A stretch of DNA of 41,590 bases, taken from Agathobacter ruminis (lineage in GTDB: Bacteria > Bacillota > Clostridia > Lachnospirales > Lachnospiraceae). The notes beneath the pieces were generated by a model. That model saw only the letters and a list, made by a program, of their open reading frames with translations. It had not been told where the DNA came from and ran no database searches. The translations under genes and the position numbers were made by a program. This document shows positions 34,981 to 41,590 of the stretch, one piece after another (position 1 is the stretch's first letter; the number at the start of each line of letters is the position of its first letter). The stretch lies in the NCBI RefSeq assembly GCF_002735305.1, contig NZ_PDYG01000128.1, positions 1 to 41,590 on the forward strand, written 5' to 3'.

Positions 34981-36276
34981 TTACATCGCGGTCGCCAGAA
35001 TCGCCATATATGGTTTGCCCGGCAAATCGACTGTGACACGACCGGTCGCATGCGTATGCACCGTCGTGCGTGTCATATTCCAGGTGTCAATGACCTCGAC
35101 GCGATATTCTTTGCCCTCCGGCAAATTCATATAATCGCGCGCACCGCAACGCTGATATAAATATTTCAACAGCACAGTCTGATCCTCTGTGCGTCCTGTG
35201 TATTCATGTTCAAAAATATCAAGCACTTTCTGCTCATCCGGGTCAGCCTGCGCAAGTGCAAGCGGAAAGCTCCTTCCGGATACCGTCCCCTCAAAATTCG
35301 CCTTCACTTCGTCCGGCAGATTATCCAGGAATTCAAATGGTGCCGCCTTGTATGGCATCATCGGTGCTCCAAACGATTCCACAATCCGACGCAAAAATGC
35401 GATGCGCTCCGGCGATTTGCCCTTTAATCTGCCGCCCTTTGCCCACCAGACGATATCATTGTCATCCAAAAATGTCTCGCCATGCGTGCAGTATGCGCCA
35501 CTGGCGATTGCCATCCAAAACCGTGCCGTCATCTCCTCCCCGGAGAGATTGCCCCAGCCTTCCGGCAAATTGCCCTCATAGCAGCATTCATCCACACAGA
35601 TCGGCTTGCGATGCTCCATGATGCGATCCGCGATATAGCTCAAATATTTCACCTGATACGAGCCGTGTGTGATATTCGGGCGCCCCATATCCCAAGTCCT
35701 AAAACAGTTGTGGTTGGACAGCAGATGTCCGCGCGGATTATGGGAAGCCACAAATTCCTCAATCTCATACCACTGTTCCATCGAAATGGAGGCAAGCATC
35801 AAATCATATTCATTTGCCAGCGACCACCAGACATTGTCACAGTCGCCCAGTCTCTTGAGACAGTATTCCAGATATGCCAGATTGTCGGCCTGCGACATGC
35901 TCGCAAATCCCCAGTGGTCATATGAATGAAACAGAATCAGATCACATTCTATCTCCATCTCATCGAGGCGGCGAATCACCTGCTCCAGATGATTCCAAAA
36001 TGCCTCGACCGGCTTTGCCGTATCCCAGCTGCCATCCGCACGCTTCTCAAACGGCAGATACTTTGGCTCGTTTTGATTATATTGATAATGTTTCGGAAAT
36101 ACACACATACGCACCTTGTTAAACGGCGACTCTGCAAGCGACGCAAAAGTCTGCTCAATCAGTGCCTCCTCCTGATGCGCCAGTGCATAGATTGTCGTAC
36201 CAAACGGGAAATACAATGTCCCGTCCTCATATTCAAAATGCGTGTCAGCTACACGCACCATTCCGTGTTTTCCCAT
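34981..36276 (-). CDS. Intracellular glycoside hydrolase-like protein (DUF4038/DUF5605 type)
   Basis: 431 residues with no signal peptide. A TIM-barrel hydrolase core (about 15-340) has the probable acid/base glutamate in WWSLANEYDL (near residue 154) and a second glutamate in PICVDECCYEG (near 227), the usual place of the nucleophile. A C-terminal beta domain (about 350-431, DUF5605-like) ends LPGKPYMAILATAM. The N-terminus, HFEYEDGTLYFPFGTTIYAL, resembles the DUF4038 start. The substrate is unknown; relatives act on plant-polysaccharide oligosaccharides. The ATG at 36276 is set by GGAGGG. It is first in a same-strand run with sdaAB-sdaAA. Confidence 0.75.
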   Translation of the reverse strand: MGKHGMVRVADTHFEYEDGTLYFPFGTTIYALAHQEEALIEQTFASLAESPFNKVRMCVFPKHYQYNQNEPKYLPFEKRADGSWDTAKPVEAFWNHLEQVIRRLDEMEIECDLILFHSYDHWGFASMSQADNLAYLEYCLKRLGDCDNVWWSLANEYDLMLASISMEQWYEIEEFVASHNPRGHLLSNHNCFRTWDMGRPNITHGSYQVKYLSYIADRIMEHRKPICVDECCYEGNLPEGWGNLSGEEMTARFWMAIASGAYCTHGETFLDDNDIVWWAKGGRLKGKSPERIAFLRRIVESFGAPMMPYKAAPFEFLDNLPDEVKANFEGTVSGRSFPLALAQADPDEQKVLDIFEHEYTGRTEDQTVLLKYLYQRCGARDYMNLPEGKEYRVEVIDTWNMTRTTVHTHATGRVTVDLPGKPYMAILATAM

Positions 36277-36308
36277 CGTAACCCTCCTTTTTGACACATG
36301 TCCTACTC

Positions 36309-36317
36309 ATTATATCA
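36309..36317 (-). promoter_or_regulatory. Extended -10 promoter before the hydrolase gene
   Basis: On the minus strand TGATATAAT (36317-36309) is an extended -10 box with a perfect TATAAT, about 33 bases before the ATG. There is no clear -35 box; the expected position lies in the terminator stem. Confidence 0.5.
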
Positions 36318-36318
36318 C

Positions 36319-36359
36319 AAAAAACCAGAGTGTACCGATTCCATCGATACACTCTGGTT
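36319..36359 (-). terminator. Intrinsic terminator, separated from the flavodoxin gene by element C
   Basis: AACCAGAGTGTA (36323-36334) pairs with TACACTCTGGTT (36348-36359); the loop can pair further (CGAT/ATCG). On the minus strand TTTTTT follows. It abuts the left end of element C at 36361. The only minus-strand gene upstream is the flavodoxin, whose stop is at the other end of C. Confidence 0.85.
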
Positions 36360-36360
36360 C

Positions 36361-36947
36361 CCATTCACAGCCTATATTTTAGTAACATCCTCAGTCCATG
36401 ACCCGATAAGCCCTTCGCAATTTTGCGAATATTTTAGGGTTTCAATATGCAAAAGGCGAGCATCACACATGTGTCTTTTGATGAATGAACCATTTTGAAA
36501 AAAGGTTTATGAAGTGGCGGACACTTAATTTATTGATATTATGTACTCCTCAATCTAAGGGATACCCGGGTTCAGACTCCGTTTGCCAAGTGAAATGACA
36601 AAATGAGTTTTGTGTTTATAGGCACCATGCATTACGCAACGTCGTGTTGCAATCGCATTTGCGCCGCCTTCCGTGGCGGCGCATGCCTATAAACATCAAA
36701 ACTCATTTTTATTTCACTAGGCTCACTTCGATTCACCCGGGTATCCCTTAGATGAGAAGTACATATACGAAAGTTTTGGGTGTCCGCCAACCATAAAACT
36801 TTTTTCAAAATTGTACAGGCATTCAAAAGACGCATGTCAATCAGGATGCGAGCTTTTGCATATATGAAAACCAAAATATTCTTGCAAAGCGAAGGACTTA
36901 CTGGGTCATGGACTGAGGATGTATCAAACACTACAGGCTGTGAATGG
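36361..36947. mobile_element. Fold-back element C (full-length copy with nested insertion)
   Basis: A 587-base imperfect palindrome with perfect 13-bp ends, CCATTCACAGCCT and AGGCTGTGAATGG. The outer arms share CATCCTCAGTCCATGACCC (36386 onward; reverse complement at about 36901-36920). The middle arms share ATATGCAAAAGG / GCTTTTGCATAT. The core arms share AAGTGGCGGACACTTA / TGTCCGCCAACCAT and TCTAAGGGATACCCGGGT / ACCCGGGTATCCCTTAGA. The centre is interrupted by a different inverted-repeat element (36589-36718). No protein is encoded. No convincing target-site duplication was seen. Confidence 0.8.
36589..36718. mobile_element. Inverted-repeat element nested in element C
   Basis: About 130 bases. 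The left end AGTGAAAT, AAATGAGTTTTG, TGTTTATAGGCA is repeated inverted at the right end (TGCCTATAAACA, CAAAACTCATTT, ATTTCACT). Inside are two hairpins, GCAAC/GTTGC (36636-36650) and TGCGCCGCC/GGCGGCGCA (36660-36683). A and B have TTTGCATAGC uninterrupted at this site, so this is an insertion into C. Confidence 0.7.
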
Positions 36948-36961
36948 TAAACCCGGTCTGA

Positions 36962-37372
36962 TTATCTGGAGAATTGCTTTGCGAATTCCACAGCGGCCTT
37001 CAAATCCTCTGCGTTTGGTCTGCCCTTGTGCAGGCCCTTGAATTCGCCTTTACAATGAAATTCCTTTTCATCCATCTCGATTCCGACGCGCTTTGCCTCT
37101 GCCTTTACTTTTTTGTAGGTAGAATTCAGCATTGCTGCCGAACCAAAGTTGACGATTTTGCCAACCAGCTTCTTATCCAAAGAGGAAATGAACTGCTTCA
37201 CCTCCGGATTAATTGTAAAAGCATAAAAAGAATTGCCCAGGAACAAATAGTCCACCGGCTCTGTCACCGGCTCTGTGATTGGCAGTGCCTCTACACCGAG
37301 CGCCTGCGCGATCTCTTCTGCCAATCTCTTGGTATTACCCGTTTTTGTATAATATCTAACTGCAAAAGTCAT
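36962..37372 (-). CDS. Flavodoxin-like protein
   Basis: 136-residue flavodoxin-family protein. The FMN phosphate loop is YYTKTGNTKRLAEEIA at the N-terminus, and VDYLFLGNSFYAFTINPE corresponds to the isoalloxazine loop. It is an electron carrier or small FMN oxidoreductase; the partner is unknown. The ATG at 37372 has AAGGAGG 8 bases upstream and a near-perfect promoter at 37401-37429. Element C begins 14 bases after the stop and separates it from its probable terminator. Confidence 0.88.
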   Translation of the reverse strand: MTFAVRYYTKTGNTKRLAEEIAQALGVEALPITEPVTEPVDYLFLGNSFYAFTINPEVKQFISSLDKKLVGKIVNFGSAAMLNSTYKKVKAEAKRVGIEMDEKEFHCKGEFKGLHKGRPNAEDLKAAVEFAKQFSR

Positions 37373-37400
37373 TCGAATAGCCTCCTTTTCCTTTTTCACT

Positions 37401-37429
37401 ATTATATTGCGCACAATCTTTATTGTCAA
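37401..37429 (-). promoter_or_regulatory. Consensus promoter of the flavodoxin gene
   Basis: On the minus strand TTGACA (37429-37424), a 17-base spacer and TATAAT (37406-37401): a full match to the housekeeping consensus, 29 bases upstream of the ATG. Confidence 0.9.
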
Positions 37430-37464
37430 GAAAATTCTGTTCATTTTATTTTGCATGCTGCACG

Positions 37465-38112
37465 CTAATGTTCTTCGCGGAACATCATCAGTGCAACAGC
37501 AAACAAAATTGCTACCGAAATCCAAATGGTATGCAGTCCCAGGTGAAGCGACAATACGCCGCCCACTCCGGCGCCGATTGCAAAGACAAGAATGATGCCA
37601 AAGAAATGCAATGCTTTTCTCAATGCTGCGCGGTCATGCTCCCGCAGATAGCACGAGAAACTCTCCGTGCCACTGCGCAGATTGCCGATGCACATCGTGC
37701 TCGCATAGCCATAGCCGTGCACTTTGCGAAATGTCTGCACCTGCATCGCACAGGCAAATGAGACCATCATGTTGGCAATCATGTTGGTCGAAGGAGCCAT
37801 AAATCCCACTGCCAGCAAGGCAATCATCTCGATCACAAGAATAATCTGACGCCAATGCACACTCTTTTCATTTTTGAAACGGTTTTCGACCTGCTCTGCC
37901 ACAAAAATGCCGAGTGCAAATGCCAAAAGCGGACTCATATATTGCAGTCCGCTCATCACCTGTCCCTGCATGAAATTCTGGCTCATCAAAACCACATTAC
38001 CCGTCTGCGCGTTTGCAAATACATGCCCGCGCAGATTATAAGTATATGCGTCCTGAAGTCCGCCCGAAAATGACAATAGCGCGCTCAGGCGAAAACTCTC
38101 CGAAGTTTGCAT
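37465..38112 (-). CDS. YoaK/DUF1275 family membrane protein
   Basis: 215 residues with about six transmembrane helices. The N-terminal LSFSGGLQDAYTYNLRGHVFANAQTGNV and RSGTESF segments are characteristic of DUF1275 (YoaK). The function of the family is not established; a small-molecule transport role is often suggested. The ATG at 38112 follows GGAGGAAAAG; an in-frame TTG lies inside that ribosome binding site. It is 20 bases downstream of the nitroreductase gene and probably co-transcribed with it. Confidence 0.88.
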   Translation of the reverse strand: MQTSESFRLSALLSFSGGLQDAYTYNLRGHVFANAQTGNVVLMSQNFMQGQVMSGLQYMSPLLAFALGIFVAEQVENRFKNEKSVHWRQIILVIEMIALLAVGFMAPSTNMIANMMVSFACAMQVQTFRKVHGYGYASTMCIGNLRSGTESFSCYLREHDRAALRKALHFFGIILVFAIGAGVGGVLSLHLGLHTIWISVAILFAVALMMFREEH

Positions 38113-38132
38113 CTTTTCCTCCAAATCTGCTT

Positions 38133-38939
38133 CTACGAAACAGAAACACTCAGTACATATTCTACACCCTGCGGAACTTCGATACCTGGATTAACAAACG
38201 AAACCTCCGGCTGTTTGCCCAGGTCTTCGAGTCCCATCATAAAATGGCACAATGCGATGCCAATGTCAATCTTTTGCAAATCGCCGGTTGCCTCTTTGTC
38301 ATAGCCCTTATCTTTCTTCTCATAAAAATGATAGACGCCATCGATTTCCACGATTCTCCACGGCTGCTTATTGACAGCCGACGGAGCCAGACGCACCATC
38401 TCAAAGACATCCGAAAGCTCCGCTGTCGCCAGTGGATTACCCCATGAATCCTTGAAAAACAGTTGTTCCGCTTTCAAACGGGTGTCTGCCTTGACGCCTT
38501 TGCGCATCATCACCTCTTTTAATGAGCGCTTTGCGGCCGGATAACCCAACGGGCTGACACATGGCATCAGTTCATCAGCCTGTACATTTGCTGCCTTTTC
38601 AAACAATTCACGCTTCATGGTACCGCCAATGAATACGGTACCGATGCCAAGGCTTTTTGCATGAAGAACCAGTTTTTCAAACGAATAACCATATGCGACC
38701 TCTGCATTTGGCTGTTTTTTGACCTTCGCTGCCACATATTCTGTCTCTCCCGCAAGTACCGGACTTGAAAGCCCATGCTCCTTTGCATCCAGCATCACAA
38801 ATTCTACCGGGATTTCAAACGGATTGCGAATTGCTTTTGCATATGCTTCCAGTTCGCTTTGGTGTTCTGCGCTCAATGGACGCGCATCATAGGTACGAAC
38901 GCTCTTTCTTTCCTTAATCAGTTCTAAAAGGTTACTCAT
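38133..38939 (-). CDS. Nitroreductase-family FMN oxidoreductase
   Basis: 268 residues. The N-terminal LLELIKERKSVRTYDARPLS has the FMN-binding arginines of the family. GYSFEKLVLHAKSLGIGTVFIGG and LAPSAVNKQPWRI, the usual PSAxNxQPW motif, are also present. It reduces nitro groups, quinones or other acceptors with NAD(P)H; the native substrate is unknown. The ATG at 38939 follows GGCGGAG. A strong promoter at 38998-39026 gives it its own transcript together with the YoaK-like gene. Confidence 0.88.
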   Translation of the reverse strand: MSNLLELIKERKSVRTYDARPLSAEHQSELEAYAKAIRNPFEIPVEFVMLDAKEHGLSSPVLAGETEYVAAKVKKQPNAEVAYGYSFEKLVLHAKSLGIGTVFIGGTMKRELFEKAANVQADELMPCVSPLGYPAAKRSLKEVMMRKGVKADTRLKAEQLFFKDSWGNPLATAELSDVFEMVRLAPSAVNKQPWRIVEIDGVYHFYEKKDKGYDKEATGDLQKIDIGIALCHFMMGLEDLGKQPEVSFVNPGIEVPQGVEYVLSVSVS

Positions 38940-38997
38940 TTTTCTCCGCCTTTCATTCACAAAAACATCCTGTTCTATTGCTTCTTCTAAGAAACGA

Positions 38998-39026
38998 ATA
39001 ATAGCATCAAATTCCCACCGAGTCAA
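38998..39026 (-). promoter_or_regulatory. Promoter of the nitroreductase gene
   Basis: On the minus strand TTGACT (39026-39021), a 17-base spacer and TATTAT (39003-38998), between the stop of the U32-like gene and the nitroreductase start, about 60 bases upstream of the latter. Confidence 0.7.
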
Positions 39027-39032
39027 TAGGGT

Positions 39033-39926
39033 TTAAAACAAATCCAGCATACTGTCCAGATAGATTTCTTCCCGTACCACGAGATGGTATTGCGGTTTGA
39101 CCATATAATAAAGCAGCATTTCCAGCAACACCGCACTTCCGAGACCGCGTCCCTCCAGCTTGAACTGTGCAAATCCTCGTGGCGCATAAATGTTTTGAAT
39201 CTCATGCAGCCCGATAAATCCCGGATTGTTCATTGCATCCGAAAGCCGATAGCCGCGCTCTGCCGTCGGCGAGACGCAAATATGATCTTCGACCGCCTCG
39301 CCAAGACTCTTTCTGCTGACATTCTCATAGCACGCCTTGCGGTCATAGCAGTCAAACCAGCAGCACTCGTTGCACAGGAATTCCACTTTTGCCTTCTGTT
39401 GCGGACTCATATTACTCAAACGCTCCGTCTCCGGATTCAGCCTGAAGTCCGGCACCACATAGCGAAATTCCGGTCGGTTACATTCCGTAACCAACTCCGC
39501 AAAGTCCGTCAGGACCTTTGTCGTAGAGGATACAAAATAAAATTGCGGGTATTTCTCCATCAGATAGGAAAGCAGCAGATCCGATGCAACAATGATTCCA
39601 TTTTGAGAATCGGCAAACAGTTCACACAGACGATTGCACCTCGGGTCCTGCAAGTGCTCCGGTCGAAGCAGGCTGTTGCTGAAGGTCAGTCGCGCAGAGA
39701 TCCCGTGTTCCCGCATCAGCTTTGCAACCGCTTTGGCATCCGCATCACCAAAGCCGACGCGACCGCCGCCCCAGATTGCATCCGCAGGTGCCCCATAGAT
39801 GGAACCAATCTCGCACCAATCATAGAAATATTCCCGGTGCTGTCGATAGAGTTCCAGAAAGACCTGATAAAAATCATAAAATTCAAAGAGCCCCGGCAGA
39901 TGATAGTAAATCTTATGTTTATTCAT
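39033..39926 (-). CDS. U32-peptidase-like protein, function unknown
   Basis: 297 residues. The layout resembles the U32 family: ISARLTFSNSLLRPEHL, NGIIVASDLLLSYLMEKYP, FRYVVPDFRLNPE, then a cysteine cluster CNECCWFDCYDRKACYE (about 188-204) and a final IYAPRGFAQFKLEGRGLGS. U32 proteins are thought to be TIM barrels with an iron-sulfur cluster held by such cysteines; some modify tRNA or ubiquinone precursors. Membership is inferred from pattern only. The ATG overlaps the stop of the upstream 43-codon frame (ATGAATAA) and has no clear ribosome binding site, so it is probably translated by coupling. Confidence 0.55.
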   Translation of the reverse strand: MNKHKIYYHLPGLFEFYDFYQVFLELYRQHREYFYDWCEIGSIYGAPADAIWGGGRVGFGDADAKAVAKLMREHGISARLTFSNSLLRPEHLQDPRCNRLCELFADSQNGIIVASDLLLSYLMEKYPQFYFVSSTTKVLTDFAELVTECNRPEFRYVVPDFRLNPETERLSNMSPQQKAKVEFLCNECCWFDCYDRKACYENVSRKSLGEAVEDHICVSPTAERGYRLSDAMNNPGFIGLHEIQNIYAPRGFAQFKLEGRGLGSAVLLEMLLYYMVKPQYHLVVREEIYLDSMLDLF

Positions 39927-40050
39927 TCTTAAAAATTGCCCACGGAGAACGATTCGTGTGATTACGCTCCTGATCTTCTTTCCATTCCTCGATCATTTCT
40001 CCAAGTTGCTGTTCATACTGCTTTGTCAGCTTAATCAGTCTGAGTGCCAT
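39919..40050 (-). pseudogene. 43-codon N-terminal remnant of a GNAT-like acetyltransferase
   Basis: A short frame starting MALRLIKLTKQYEQQLGEMI and ending NRSPWAIFKNE before the stop. It looks like the first 43 residues of a GNAT-family acetyltransferase of about 170 residues, whose next part would follow FKND. It has an excellent ribosome binding site (GGAGGATTAAT, overlapping the stop of the phosphorylase gene). Its stop overlaps the start of the U32-like gene by 8 bases. Either a deletion joined it to the U32-like gene, or it survives as a coupling peptide. Confidence 0.55.
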
Positions 40051-40051
40051 A

Positions 40052-40822
40052 TTAATCCTCCCAAGTTGCTAAAATATCCAATCCAATTTGTAATGCTTTT
40101 GCGTGCGAATCACAACCGAAATCCCGCGCATCATACTCATGCACATTTGCAAGTGAGTCTCCTGTGAACAGAAATTGTCCGAATTTTGCACCGCGCTTTC
40201 TGCTGCATGCAGCAAGTGCCGCGCATTCCATCTCGACTACGCGACAGCCTTCCTTCAGGCGATATTGCACCATATCCTTGGTTTCGCGGAAGAAACCATC
40301 CGTCGTCCATGTCGTACAGGTGATAAATGGCAGATTGTGCTTCTTGAAACAATTCTCGATTGCAGCGACCGGTGCTTCGTCCAGCGCAATCGTGCGCGAC
40401 GCCGGCAGATAATGATAAGAAATCCCCTCATCGCGAAGTGCCTTGGTTGGAACCAGAAATACATTTTCCGGAATCTCATCCAGCACACCGCAGGATCCTG
40501 TCGCAATAATCTTTTTACATCCGCATGCAATCAAAGAGTCCAGAATCATTGCAGATGCCGGTGCACCGACAATCGACTGCACCAGACAGATGTCCTCATC
40601 GCCTTCGTGAAGCACATAGATTTTCACCGGATGCGAAAAAGTGATCAGTTCCTCCACCACTTCCGCATGATGCGCTTTCGCATATTCGTGTACTTCATCA
40701 CTCAAAAATGCAAAGAGACATTTCTCCGGCAGTTTTAATTCTGTAATATCATGATTTGGTGCGATGACCTCAAGCGATGTATCATCGTATTCCAAAATCG
40801 GTAACTCGTGTTTAGTAATCAT
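40052..40822 (-). CDS. Nucleoside phosphorylase
   Basis: 256-residue member of the PNP/UDP phosphorylase family, which splits nucleosides with phosphate to base and ribose 1-phosphate. The motif GCRVVEMECAALAAC holds the ribose-binding Met-Glu pair, and SLIACGCKKIIATGSCGVL is the typical phosphate-binding strand. It is uridine-phosphorylase-like by eye; purine substrates are possible. The ATG has AGGAGG upstream. It lies 28 bases downstream of the HAD phosphatase gene, suggesting joint use in nucleoside or sugar phosphate salvage. Confidence 0.85.
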   Translation of the reverse strand: MITKHELPILEYDDTSLEVIAPNHDITELKLPEKCLFAFLSDEVHEYAKAHHAEVVEELITFSHPVKIYVLHEGDEDICLVQSIVGAPASAMILDSLIACGCKKIIATGSCGVLDEIPENVFLVPTKALRDEGISYHYLPASRTIALDEAPVAAIENCFKKHNLPFITCTTWTTDGFFRETKDMVQYRLKEGCRVVEMECAALAACSRKRGAKFGQFLFTGDSLANVHEYDARDFGCDSHAKALQIGLDILATWED

Positions 40823-40850
40823 TATATTTCCTCCTGATTATTCACGGGAT

Positions 40851-41504
40851 TCATAGCAAATATGCAAGTACTGCTTCCAAATCTTCCAGAACCACCTCTG
40901 CCAACTCCTTCATTTCGGCATCAGCAGGCCGCAAATCCGGCACCATGATTGGTCTGAGTTTCCCACTGTGTGCCGCACGAATGCCATTGTAGGAATCCTC
41001 GATTGCAAACGCGCGAGTCGGCGCCACCCCGACCTTTTCGCAGGCAAGCAAAAAAATATCCGGTTCCGGTTTGCTTCTTTCCACCATATCGCCGGTGACA
41101 ACTTCATCAAAATAATCCAGAATCTTTGCATCTCTTAGCTGATTGATCACCGTCTGACGGCGCGTCGAGGAAGCCAGCGCAATTCGCTTGCCATGGCTTT
41201 TGAGATACTCCAATATTTCGCGCACACCTCGCTTCATCGGCAGGCGGCCACCGTCATATCGCTCATGAAACATGACCGAAGCTTCCGCTGCATACTCGTC
41301 ATACGGGAAATCCGGTCCATATGTTTCCATCATAATTTCGCGGGTGCGTGCCATCGTCGTGCCGGTGCAGGCCAGATACGGCTCCATGATATTTGGAATC
41401 GCATACTTGTCTGCCAGCTCCAGCCAGCACTCGAGCACCGCACGCTCCGAGTCAAAAATGACTCCGTCCATATCAAATACTACTGCATCAAAATCTCTCA
41501 TCAT
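40851..41504 (-). CDS. HAD-family hydrolase (beta-phosphoglucomutase/phosphatase type)
   Basis: 217 residues. Motif I is VVFDMDGVIFDSE with the nucleophile and acid aspartates at the N-terminus; motif II is ALASSTRRQ; the motif III lysine is in SKPEPDIFLLA; motif IV is AFAIEDSYNGIRAA. A helical cap after motif I places it in HAD subfamily I (PgmB/GPH-like). The substrate is a small phosphorylated sugar or nucleotide and cannot be named. The start is one of two adjacent ATGs (41504 chosen). Repeat D lies 26 bases upstream. Confidence 0.88.
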   Translation of the reverse strand: MMRDFDAVVFDMDGVIFDSERAVLECWLELADKYAIPNIMEPYLACTGTTMARTREIMMETYGPDFPYDEYAAEASVMFHERYDGGRLPMKRGVREILEYLKSHGKRIALASSTRRQTVINQLRDAKILDYFDEVVTGDMVERSKPEPDIFLLACEKVGVAPTRAFAIEDSYNGIRAAHSGKLRPIMVPDLRPADAEMKELAEVVLEDLEAVLAYLL

Positions 41505-41530
41505 CTCAGCCCTGCATCCTTCTTAATCGT

Positions 41531-41590
41531 AGTTCAAGTCTCGCTCGCGAGACTTGGCGCGAGATTTGCGTCAGCGTAGCTGACATATTT
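41531..41590. repeat. Repeat D, copy 2 (cut by the window edge)
   Basis: 59 of 60 bases match 30727-30786, beginning AGTTCAAGTCTCGC and including AAGTCTCGC/GCGAGACTT and GTCAGC/GCTGAC. The one difference is in the loop of the first hairpin (CTCGC versus CTTGC). It lies upstream of the HAD gene and continues beyond the window. Confidence 0.85.

Noticed and set aside
36632-36931. 99-residue frame inside element C, similar to one in element A
   Set aside because: The similarity follows from the shared palindromic DNA; it lacks a ribosome binding site and B breaks the frame.

Overview
The window looks like a chromosome segment of a Gram-positive anaerobe of the Clostridia, most likely Lachnospiraceae. 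This rests on gene content: an araD/AraK-type arabinose pair, a mannitol-type PTS operon with a BglG-type activator, an oxygen-sensitive two-subunit L-serine dehydratase, clostridial-type thiazole genes, many c-di-GMP proteins, strong AGGAGG-type ribosome binding sites and TTGACA/TATAAT promoters. No rRNA, tRNA, CRISPR array, phage gene or transposase gene was seen. Most genes are on the minus strand.

Layout. 1-2.1 kb: end of an arabinose operon (araD, running off the left edge, and a FGGY kinase), divergent from a tandem rhamnose-mutarotase-like protein. 2.9-8.1 kb: a 1736-residue GGDEF/EAL/PAS/GAF protein. 8.3-9.6 kb: a stand-alone TrpB2-type tryptophan synthase beta chain. 9.8-15.1 kb: a PTS polyol operon (mtlA-mtlR-mtlF-zinc dehydrogenase) with promoter and terminator. 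15.3-20.1 kb: a chemoreceptor and a beta-propeller/HD-GYP sensor. 20.1-21.9 kb: cysK, acylphosphatase and an Lrp-type regulator. 22-24.4 kb: a membrane HD-GYP protein with an unusual duplicated C-terminal region. 25.3-29.0 kb: thiS-thiF-thiG-thiH-thiE, behind a promoter, a structured leader and a perfect terminator. 29.0-30.5 kb: a small cysteine-containing protein and a membrane diguanylate cyclase. 30.8-36.3 kb: a same-strand run of glycoside hydrolase, sdaAB, sdaAA, DUF1284, Rgg-like regulator and MFS exporter. 37.0-41.5 kb: flavodoxin, YoaK-like membrane protein, nitroreductase, U32-like protein, a 43-codon acetyltransferase remnant, a nucleoside phosphorylase and a HAD phosphatase.

The most unusual content is in the gaps. 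Three related non-coding fold-back elements (A 24377-25298, B 30491-30722, C 36361-36947) are large imperfect palindromes, each directly 3' of a stop codon. Copy A carries a tandem array of about 54-bp hairpin units in one arm; copy C carries a second, unrelated inverted-repeat element at its centre; copy B is only the core. Copy C appears to have split the flavodoxin gene from its terminator. A fourth repeat (D, 30727 onward and 41531 to the right edge) folds into a branched structure, and the copy near 30.8 kb abuts a palindrome containing the MFS stop codon.

Two leaders look like expression switches. The thi operon leader has none of the TPP-riboswitch signatures, yet can form alternative aptamer-like and terminator pairings. 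The MFS leader can form a 12-bp helix that buries the Shine-Dalgarno sequence and ends in seven U.

Four proteins (one GGDEF/EAL, one GGDEF, two HD-GYP) make or degrade c-di-GMP, so the segment is rich in second-messenger signalling.
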